The notes below the pieces were generated by a model. That model did no database searches, was not told where the DNA came from, and saw nothing but the letters and a program-made list of their open reading frames with translations. From Apteryx mantelli (taxonomy: Eukaryota > Chordata > Aves > Apterygiformes > Apterygidae), in the NCBI RefSeq assembly GCF_036417845.1, contig NC_090020.1:43508425-43572424 (forward strand): 64,000 bases of DNA, written 5' to 3'. How positions within the stretch are numbered: the stretch's first letter is position 1; each line of letters begins with the position of its first letter. The translations under genes and the position numbers were made by a program. Shown here one piece after another: positions 1-10,100 of this stretch.

Positions 1-3000
1 TTTCTGTACTGGAAGTAGATGATGAACCTTATTCAGTAAGATTTAGGAAGAAGTGCAGTAGTCTCAGTGTCCTTGCTCTGCATCTTCTCATGGAATAATT
101 GCACATGAAAAATATTTATATATATCAATCAGACTGAATGAAACTTGTTAAAATATCATTGCTATTATTTGAATAGTAAGGGGACATGGAGGGCTTTAGT
201 ATTAAAAAAATGAAAAAATAAAAATAAGAGGTTAGAGTTAGATATTCCAGTTGCAAAAAGCAATATGTGAAGTTAAAGTGGAAAAAAAAGTCTTTCCCTC
301 AAACTCAGCTTGGTAACAGAGCTAATAACCTTGGCAACTCTTGGGAATTAAAATGCATTAAGAGCTCTCCAACCCTGAAACAGGAAACCTCAAAGATTCC
401 AAATAGAAAACTACATAGTAAATATTGTCAACACAGAAAAGTCTAGGCAAGACTTTATTTAACTTTCTCATATAAATATTGCAAATTGAAAGAAAAGGAA
501 ATTTATTTTAAATTGACTTTTTCTCACAGACAGTGTATAAATGTCAATATTTTATATTTTATTTATAACATTTACACCAGCTCAAACTAAATATTTGTTC
601 TCAGATTTTTTTGTGAATCATTGTGCAAGCAGCAGTCTGACACAAAACCTGTCGTGTACTGAGGGATGTATCTGACTTACCAGGTTACACGACTGAGGGG
701 AGGCTGCAGAGCTGTTGCACAGCCCCAGAATGAGGCCGCTCCCAGGGCCCATTTGGATGTGGGGCTCCATCGAGTCCATTGATTGTTTAGCTTGGTGTTC
801 CAGATCAAAGTGTGCGAACTGCTGCTTTAGGTGGTGACATTGCTATACATTTCCAAATAGCAATCTGGGTTACGTTTGCAACAAACATACACTTATGTTT
901 CCTCCTGATTCTAACCCAAAAGGTTTATTCTGTGCAAATGGTGTCCTTCCAAGATCCCAAAGACATTCACAAGAAATAAAAGGGGCAGATCTCTAGGTGC
1001 CGTAGACTGAGTCACTTCAAGTTTTCAGATGCAGACTTCATTAAAGCATACAAAGCTTAAAAAAAAAAAAAAGGCAGTAGCCCTGTTGTAGGATGTAGTG
1101 CCTTGGGACTTTAGTACACAATATTGTATTTCAGTAAGGCAAGTTCCCCTGGGGCAGGTCATTAGCCTTTTATCTATATTATTATCTGCTTGATGAAATG
1201 TTCTGGTCTCTTCACCCCCCTCAGACAGTTATCAGCACTGAGCCATGTAGCCCCAAAACCTGCAAGGCACAGTGCCCTAAGGTGCCAACACTGTGCATGT
1301 GAACTACAGCTGCAAGTCCAAACTTTAACTTACACCAGTTTTGCAGTCCTGTGCAAAAGTAAAGAAACTAAGGTGAGCAGGGACTTCATAGCAATGGTAA
1401 AAGGATTCAAGTCACAGTATCTGGAAGAGGAGGCATAAACTCTCCTTACTGAGTTGAAGAGCTAGGCTCTCTTCAGGTTAGCGGGCCAGAGGGAAGAGAT
1501 ACGTCCAGTTGTTTGCTACAATAGCCTGAGGACTCAGGCACCTTAGATTCCATTTTCGATTTGCCCACAAATTTCATTTGGAATGATAGGCTGACTCATA
1601 AAAATCTTCAACCCCAAGCTACATGTCCAGGTCCAAAACACAGTGCAAAAAGTGCCTTATAATGGCATTCATGAATTCCAGCAATCTAATAAAAAAATTT
1701 CCTAAATGAGCCAGTGGAAAACTTGTGAGCTGCACCCCAATGGGAGGACAGGTGCCCATACCTGCTTGGCACCTTCAGCAGGTAAGTCTCTTTTGGAGTT
1801 AGAGGTCCTGTTCACTGATTGCTTGAAGAGCTTGCACTGTCTTTTGGATAACAGTCTAGTGATTAAAGCATTTGTCCAGGAAGCAGAATCCCTGTGGATA
1901 AAGCCCAAACTCCCATTTCCCAAGACTGTTTTAACTACCAGGGTATCAGCAAGAATGGCTTAGTGGTTTCCTCTCTGCCTCTCAGTGAAGTCCTATCATT
2001 GGGAAGGAAAGAATGCAAGAATGATTGACTTTGTGGTTTACTGATTATAGTATTTATGCTCCAGAGACTTTCTGTGCTTTCCACAGGGGCTACATAACGT
2101 GAAATACAAAAACTGTCCTTGGACCAAGCATTGAATTTCAGGATATCCCTTTATGCTTCTTCCCTAAAGCTACATGCTTGCTCTTGCTTTCTCTCTCTCT
2201 CTGGCCCAAAGAATATATATTCACATTAGGTACTCTGGTGTTTGAATATATGAGTATGTAGTGTCACTGTGTGATCATACAGATGTCATAGCTTGATACA
2301 GATTCACTAGGACCAAGTGTGATTATGTATCTTCTCCAAGAAACACCAGCGAGTGCCATCATTAAGCTAAGGGCAAATAGCTTATTTGCCTGAAAATCAA
2401 GATACAAAAACCAGCTTGCAGAAACTAGCAAATGTAATTTCTGCAGAATTATTTAATGGGAATGTGGTACTAAGCACCTGATAATCATGAAAGTCAAGGA
2501 CTAAGACAACTGGCACTACCCCAAGACAGGGTAGGGTGACAGATCTAATTTGTGAGGCAGATTGGGTACAGTAGGGTTCTGATAAAAAATGAGGGTGTAG
2601 AAGGGACTGACTGTGTACTTTTTACCTTTATTGATATGTGACTATCCATGATACCATTACTGGTGCACAGTCTAGCTCCTGAGGAAACGTTGGTGAAATT
2701 CATGAATACCAGCTGCAGTGCTGCATCCTGCATTGAAAAATGTCTAGATGTAAATAGTGTCATTTGTCTCAACTTTGATCTTATTTTCAAATAAACTTTA
2801 AGTAATTGGTCTTAAAAAAAAAACTAAGATTTTTTTTATAAAATTGAAAGTTACAGCATCCCTTACATTTGTTGGAATATAGCCTCCCACATATTATTCT
2901 AATGAACAGCTGAGATACTTGTGCAACAGTTCACTTCTACAGTTATAAATGTATAATTTTCAGCAATAAGAAGAAATGGGTAAAATGTTGTGCACTCCTT

Positions 3001-3600
3001 CATGAGAAACAGAACTGAGAATGTGAAAACAATTCCCATGCTGTGTGGACTACAATGCCCTCTTTTCTTTTTTTTTAATTTTCAGTGATACCCTCAGTGA
3101 CTAAGGCTAGAATCTGCTAATTGCTGCATGTACTCAGATCCTTGTGCCATTCCTGTCAATGGGACATCAGCAAAAAGGTAAACTGTAGAGCCATAAATAT
3201 TGTACCTCATGATTTCTATGCAATCAAGTAATCAAATCCTATAGAGGTTTTTCAGGATCAATGAGCAATGCTGAAGGACTCAAAATGAAAAAAAAGTGTG
3301 AATACTTTTGCATAAGGATTAAATAGAAGCGTAACATTTTCTATTCCTACTAGAGAAATTCAAGCTCTTAGTTATCAAGTTAAGGAAAAGCTTTGGCAAA
3401 TATATGGGTGGACATATCCAGCCTAAGCCATTAGCTGTAACACAGAGTGATGTAAAATGTCCTTTTGCTTTTAGTGGTAATACTTAAAGGCATCACTAAT
3501 GCTGCCATCAACATTGGGGCAAATGAATCAAATTTCTGAAGTTTCTGGGATTAACAGCAGATGCATAATCCGATTTTTTTCTGGATTGTACCTATACGCC
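1..3600. other. Gene-free AT-rich DNA upstream of CDO1
   Basis: I see no exon, RNA gene or recognisable transposon. In mammals ATG12 lies upstream of CDO1 on the same strand, so the left edge could hold its 3' flank, but no ATG12 coding sequence is visible. An AATAAA at 2790-2795 is followed about 18 bases later by a short A-tract, and another A-tract lies near 1060-1073. Open frames here are short and lack splice or codon support. Confidence 0.6.
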
Positions 3601-3768
3601 CTGCTAGCAGTAGACCCGGTGCGAAGCCCGCCCGGCCGCCCGGCCGCGGGGGATCTGGCCCGCCGAGGCGCGCCGGGCCGGCGGGTCCGCGCCCCGCGTC
3701 TCGGGGCACCTCGCGGCTGCGGAGGGGCGCGGCGGCCCGCTCACAGCTAGATTTGGCCGCAGGGTGCG

Positions 3769-3777
3769 TGACTCTGC
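3769..3777 (+). promoter_or_regulatory. Antioxidant-response-element-like motif
   Basis: TGACTCTGC fits the TGACNNNGC core bound by NRF2-small MAF and lies about 75 bases upstream of the TATA-like box. This is a short motif match only. It is of interest because CDO1 consumes the cysteine that NRF2 targets work to accumulate. It could equally be a chance match or an AP-1-type site. Confidence 0.25.
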
Positions 3778-3851
3778 CGGAGCAGGACTTTGGCGGTGCC
3801 GCCCCGTCCCCCGCCCGCCGGGGCGGCTCGCTGCCGCGGCGCCTCCCGGCG

Positions 3852-3857
3852 CATAAA
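3852..3857 (+). promoter_or_regulatory. CDO1: TATA-like box of CDO1
   Basis: CATAAA sits inside otherwise GC-rich sequence, 132 bases before the first in-frame ATG. Taken as a TATA element it would place the transcription start near 3880 and give a 5' UTR of about 100 bases. No transcript evidence is available here. Confidence 0.4.
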
Positions 3858-3887
3858 GGGCGGCGGCGGCGGGGGCCGGGCGGGGGC

Positions 3888-3945
3888 CGGCGGCGGCGGC
3901 GGCGGCGGCGGCGGGCGGCGGGCGGCGGGCGGCGGGCGGGCGGCA
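3888..3945 (+). repeat. CGG trinucleotide repeat in predicted CDO1 5' UTR
   Basis: Nine uninterrupted CGG units (3888-3914) are followed by alternating CGG and CGGG units to about 3945. The tract lies between the TATA-like box and the start codon, so it is probably transcribed into the leader. It can form G-quadruplex or hairpin structure and is likely to vary in length between individuals. Confidence 0.8.
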
Positions 3946-3983
3946 GCGGGGCCGGCGGCTGCGGGCTGCGCACGGGGCCGCTC

Positions 3984-4174
3984 ATGGAGGCGCCCATGGC
4001 GGCGCCGGTGCAGACGGAGATGTGGAAGGCGCGTAGCCTGGCGGAGCTGATCCGCATCCTGCACCGGCTCTTCTCCGAGGACAAGGTCAGCGTGGAGGAG
4101 GTGCAGGCGCTCATGGAGTCCTACGAGAGCAACCCCGAGGAGTGGCTGCAGTACGCCAAGTTTGACCAGTACAG
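3984..4174 (+). CDS. CDO1: CDO1 coding exon 1
   Basis: The exon encodes the N-terminal helix region ([33 protein letters not shown]) that matches vertebrate CDO1. It ends AG|gtgcgg in phase 2, and the split arginine codon is completed by exon 2. ATG 3984 and ATG 3996 both have C at -3 and G at +4, so leaky initiation between them is possible. Confidence 0.93.
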
Positions 4175-7100
4175 GTGCGGCACCGGGCGGGACGGGGCTG
4201 CCGCCGGCGGGGGCGAGCGGGGCGGCGGCGCCAGGGGGCGGCGGGCGAGGGGCCGCGCTGCCCCGCGCTGCCCGCGGCGGGGCGGGGAGCGGGCGGGGAG
4301 CGGGCGGGGCGGCGGCGGCCAATGGCGGCGGCGGCCAATGGCGGGGCCCCGGCCCGGCCCCGGCCCCGGCCCCGGCCCCGGCCCCGGCCCCGGCCCCGGC
4401 GCGGAGCAGCGCGGCCGAGGCGCCGGCGGCACCCGCGCGGGCAGGCTCAGCGGGGCGCGGGGCGCGGCGGGGCGCGTGTGTGCGCGCCCGCGCCTTGCCG
4501 GCTGGCTGCAGCACCGTGTCGTGTCGCGTCGCCTTCCCCCGTTGGGCCTCTGGTCCCTCTGCAGTAGGAAGTAAAAGCGCAGTCGAGGTTTTAAGTCCCT
4601 CTTATTTTGCTAACATCTCGTTTATTCCTGCCATTGGTGGCTTCTCTGCTGTAAATTTATATATAAATACGTTTTAGTCTAACACCTCCTTTAAAAAAAA
4701 AAAACCCTTTCCCTACTTTTAACCTCTTTGTCATGAAAGCATCATTCTGGCTTGTCTTTTTTTTTTTTTTTTTTTTAATTAAATCTCCATTTTTCTCACA
4801 TTGACTTTCCTCCATTCAGAACAAATCACAAAATTGTAAAAGAACACAGGGAACCAAGAACTAGAAAAATAAAGCATGGTAACATCAGAAGTATGCACAA
4901 CAGCCTTCCTTTCGGCCATGCAGACCTGCTGTACAGAAATAACAGCACTTGAGAAGTTCAGTCAAATGCCAACACTGATTGCTTAACTCTGATATCATAG
5001 GAAAATATATCTACCTAATACACAGATTGCGGACAGAGTAACTGGCAGCATATAGATATGAATGTAATGCTTTGAAATTAACTTGTCATGAATATCATAT
5101 CTTCATTAAAATAGAATGACCTTAGAAATTAATGGAAAACATCCGGTTGTCATCAGTGACCGTTCTGTGTTAGTCTGTTAGGTGAGAGTGGGTCTTCCTG
5201 TCATGGGCATAGCTGTTTGCTTTGCTTGGCACCCTGTGAATAGGCAATGACTAAAGCTGAGAAGGAATCAGAAGGTCAGAGCTGGCTGCTTGTACCAGGA
5301 TGGCCAGGAGCACTAGCCCTGGATCAGAACCTCACTGTGGAAAGCAATGCATCCAACAAAGCACAGTCTCTTCTCCAGGGACATTCCCAAAGGGATGAGA
5401 CAAGCAGCAGCTCGGAGCAGGCTTGCAGGGGAGTGCGCAGAAAAAAACTTCAAATGTTGTAATACAAAAAGTTTTCCTGCCCTGAGAGCAAATCACAGTC
5501 TAGAACACACATATAGATAAAGAGCCTTTAGAAACAAGCTTATTCCTTGTTATTTTTAAGTTAACATAAGAAAATCTTTTTAAAATATTCTGCTATGCTA
5601 AACTTTGCTTAGAAGTAGATGCTGGCAGAAGTTACATGATAGGTTTTTTATCCGTACAAGAATGTTACAGTACAAGATGCAGAATTTTCAAGAAAAAAGT
5701 AAGAGTACCATGTATGGTAAGCTTGACATCCTTTTTTTTTCCTTCTTCTTCTTTTTCTGCCTGATATGCAGGAGTTCTGCCCAAGAGAAAGGACAGCCAA
5801 GAATATCTGAAAATGAACTGTAGAGGAATGTAACCATGTATTTTTCTTTTTTCATTGCAGTCCTCTGTTTCTAATTATAAGCCAGCTGCTGAAGTGACTT
5901 CATTCAGTAACTATTTTGATTTGATCCTGTCATCCACTCTAGTCTCAGACTCTCAGTTCCCAAACTCCAATCATCTATGTAATTCAAAAGCAATATGACT
6001 ATCAAATATTAACCATGTCCAATTTTTTTCTTCCCAGAAAAAGTACATTTACAAAAATAGTTTAAAAATTCAATTTCACTTTTTCCAAGGGAAATTTTAT
6101 TTTCAAGAAAATGGAAAAGAAGATTTTTATATGGTGCAACCTTTCTTCATAACCATGTTTGTATGCTTTTTTATAGGCATATCGGTACTGATTATTCTTA
6201 AAAGCAAACACTTTGTCTTTCAGGTATACAAGAAATCTTGTGGACAGTGGAAATGGAAAGTTCAACTTGATGATCTTATGCTGGGGCGAAGGGCATGGCA
6301 GGTTTGTATCCAAAGATTACGGTTTTATCAAACAGACACAAAGTTACAGTATCTTTTGCTTGGAATACTGTCATATGAAAAGAGAAGAAAAATCCGCTCT
6401 AAATGAACTATTAGAAAATGTCAGGCAACTAGGCAGTACAGAACTCCTACTTATTCCTTTGGTATGGCAGTCTTGAATATTTGCTATAATATTTTTTGCA
6501 AGTTTGTACATTATGGACACTTTTAGAGCATTTACAATATAATACTAATTATGGTCTTCTACCAAATCTATGCTTTCTTCTGCCTGTAGAAGTTTTTAAT
6601 CCCAGAGATACAGTGGGTCCTACAGGCATTGAACAGACCCTGTTGCTTCTGAAAAATCTGCCTCACTTTGTGTTGCAGAAGCAGGACTTGGTACAGTTTA
6701 AATAGTCTGTATTCTCTCATGTTGTTTAAATCCAGTCTCTGTGAGACGAAAGAAAAAGTGGGTTTGGGTTAGAAGTGTGGGGTGCGAGGAGGGAGCCCCT
6801 CTCCAGTGCTGTGTGGCTTTCTGTAGGTTCCAGACATCCCAGCTCCTCCCTCAGAAGGGACCACACTGCTGCTGTGGCCTCAAGTTATATTCATGGATCA
6901 TATGCTGGATTGCATAGCCCTGCAAAAGTGAGGGCAGGATCTGTCCCTTTGAGGGTCTTTTATGAAACGTTGGATAAAACAAAATGTGGAATAAGAAAAC
7001 TTGCAGGTTTTGACTGATTGTCCTTGCACATAAAGAGAAAACCCCCAAAGCTGGGGATGGGGGGGGGTGTTTTTGTTTTTAATTGAGCATGCATACTGAA

Positions 7101-10100
7101 CACTTAAAATATTTTCCTGGAGATGCCATGCAGTTATACTCAGAGAGATGTAAGAATCAAGTCCACCTCCTCTACTCCTCCTGGGCTTTTCCCACAAAGA
7201 CTGTAATTCATGTCAAACTGTGTTTGGGTTGGATGAGCATTTGCTAGAAACTAGACTCAGACCACAACTTGTTTTTGCTTCCTACATGAGGAGGATCAAA
7301 TTGTTCTCATGGCTTGTGCAAGGAACACGACAACGTGGCATTTATGAACTGTTCTGTGCCTGAAGCAAGCTGCGCTCTCTTGGCATCTCAGTTTGTAAGA
7401 CACTGACATTTGTTTATTGAAACCAGCAATGTACAAGTACCAAGTTTGCTGGTTGAAACTCATTAGCGCTTCAGAGAGGGCCAAATTCCCTCTCCCCCTG
7501 CCACGAGGGGAGAGCTCTCCCTTTGTCCTAATACCGTCACATTCTGTAACAGTTAGGCCTCTGTTAAAAAAACAAAAACTTAACTAAATTGCATATCTAC
7601 CCTGTATGCCTCTAAATGTAGCAATTAAAACATCCTTCCGAGCAAGCAGATCGATCAAGCAAGCAGACAGATCATGCCAGCTCCTGCTGCTGTTCGTGTT
7701 TTGCCAACTTGGGAAATTAACGGCTTGCTGTAGTCAGTCATACTTAGTGCTATTAGAGCGGCAAAGACAGCATTTTCTTTCTTCAGCAAACTCCTATGCA
7801 TCTCAACAGCAGAGAGGTCCTAGAAATGAAGAAGTAGCTCATTTCTCCCATGTTTAGGGAGGGAGCGCTGTGGATCTGCAAATATACCTGGTATATATGC
7901 AAGTCTATACTGGCCTCTGCCTGATACGGAATACAGGCTGAAATACAGGCTGATATGAAAACCTGGGGAAAGCATCCTTTTGTTTCTTGGCCCACAGAGT
8001 TTTTGTGTTCTGAAAAGCTGTTTGTCTCCCCACCTCCAGATTTGCTTTGTTTTTCTCTCTGGCAAAGTCATAAGCTGACAGATATCTGATTTTTTCCCCA
8101 AGTCCTGATAAATGTAAGCTTATCCTAACACATTTCTAATGCGGTTTTAAGCAGGCATACCTTACACATGGTGAATGTTTGTTTCTAAGAATTTTTTGTG
8201 TCTGTGCATGACAAGTGTGCAACAGCATTTCATTCTAGGGCTATATCCAGGTACAATATGCTATGCCATCTGTTCTGTTTGCTGTATTTAAATTAAATAT
8301 GTATTATCACACTGAGTTTGGTTATTCTTTTTGCTTATATAGCAGTATCCATGATCATACTGACTCACACTGCTTTATGAAGATCCTCCAGGGAAACCTA
8401 AAGGAAACCCTCTTTGATTGGCCCGAGAAAAAAGGAAATGGTGAAATGACTAAGAAATCAGAACGTGTTCTGAGAGAAAATCAGTGTGCCTATATTAATG
8501 GTAAGCTCTTCTAGTATCCTGTTTGACAGCTACCCACCTATGAATCTGACTCCTAACAGGATAGATAATTCATGTGCTAACTAAGGACTTACCTTTAACA
8601 GTATCATGCACCTTACATACTTGAAGAATTTGGCTAGTCAAATTCTCTGCAAACCTGTATTTAGATTCAGTAAAATAAACAAAATTTTCCTTTTAACTCA
8701 CTCTTAAGGCATTGCAGCATTTGCTTGCTTGCAGCAATCGCTTGGTACTTAAAGATGCTGGATAGCTCTTCTATGCTGAGCAGCCTTCAGCACTGTGTCC
8801 CAAATAACTGTCTGAAATTGCCTGTAAACATAAAGCTTAAATTGTATTGTGTGAAAAACAAGAGAAACAAAGTTTAAATTTTTTAATCATCACAACTTTA
8901 CAAAGAAATAATCCTTGTTATCTGTCATGGAAATCCTAGGGCAAAATGTAAAAGCAATTGTCCATGGAATAAATTGAAGAGCCAGGAAGAGAGGCCATCA
9001 TCCTCAGTGTTAATTTTTGTCCAAATCAAAAAAAGACTCTAATGCTGAAGTGTAGTGTCAGCAAGGCTGAAATATTCAAGTTTACCCAAACAATCTATAA
9101 AACATTTGCCTAACTCCACAGATACTGAAAGACCTCTAAGTCTTCACCAGCAAGGTTCCCTAGGTACCTAAAGTCATGCCATTATACATACCTGTAACTA
9201 TTGCCATCTTGCGTGACGCCGGCAGCTGCCTGGGAGTCACCAGCTGGGCATCACATTCTGATCCTACAAAAGGCATTACACATTGTGCTGATCTGCAGTG
9301 AGTTCAGCAGAACGAGAGCTTCAGGGCAAAGCCTCAGAGAAGGGGGCTGTCTGCCTGTTCTGTGATAGCTGAATAACTACAGCGTGCCCCTGGGGTGCTT
9401 CCCCCGATTCAAGGGGGTCACATCCACAGCCTCAGCTGGGTTTATGGACTAGGCCAGGGCAAGGGGCATGGGTGAAACGTAAAGGGTACTCTCCACCCTT
9501 TGCCCTTTGCTGAAGGTGTGCCACATTAACTGAAAACACAAAATTCAGAGATACGGAACGCTTCACTCAGTAATCTGAGTTTATTCAAATCTCCCTTTAC
9601 ATAAGCTTACCTTTAGGGCTTTTTTTCTCCCCACATCCTTTATTTAGATAAATTATGTTAATGACACTTAGGGCTTACACTCTTAACTCTGATACATTCG
9701 AAGTGTACTTACGGTTCCCAGGGTATTGTGCCTACATTGCATAATACAGGTCTGAGTATTATATGACATATTAATTTAAGTACAAAGGCCTGAGTTGTTT
9801 TTTTACAGCAGGATTCATTGAACTTGAATTCAATGTCTCTCTTAAGTAACTCAAAAACTCCATTTTAATGTAGAATAAAAATGGGTGCTTTTATGGATTT
9901 GATTCTTCACAGCTTACATTTTTATGTAATACCTTGACTTCTATTCCATTGTCCCAGAAAATGCCATTACTTCATTAGTAGCCACACAACAGACAGTGTC
10001 TTATTACATGTTCAGTTACACTTATTATTTGGTTAAGGTTGGAAATATGCCAGTCACCAATCATTTGTCACCTTAGACAAAAGACCAGACAAATGAAAAG

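Larger units (their letters stand above)
3610..4530. promoter_or_regulatory. CDO1: CDO1 promoter CpG island
   Basis: The base composition changes abruptly from AT-rich to very GC- and CpG-rich at about 3610 and back at about 4530. The island covers the presumed promoter, 5' UTR, exon 1 and the start of intron 1. It contains a TATA-like box, a CGG repeat, paired CCAAT boxes and a GGCCCC repeat, each listed separately. In mammals the CDO1 promoter is a CpG island known for hypermethylation in tumours, which fits this arrangement. Confidence 0.85.
4175..6223 (+). other. CDO1: CDO1 intron 1
   Basis: The donor is gtgcgg and the acceptor is a pyrimidine tract ending cag at 6223. The first 350 bases belong to the CpG island. 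The remainder is AT-rich with T-runs (about 4758-4778 and 5732-5757) and no recognisable repeat or gene. Confidence 0.85.

Noticed and set aside
3561-4574. 337-codon open frame across the CDO1 CpG island, and its overlapping antisense frames
   Set aside because: The frame is open because GC-rich sequence lacks stops. It includes the real CDO1 exon 1 frame but continues through the splice donor at 4175 into intronic GGCCCC repeat.
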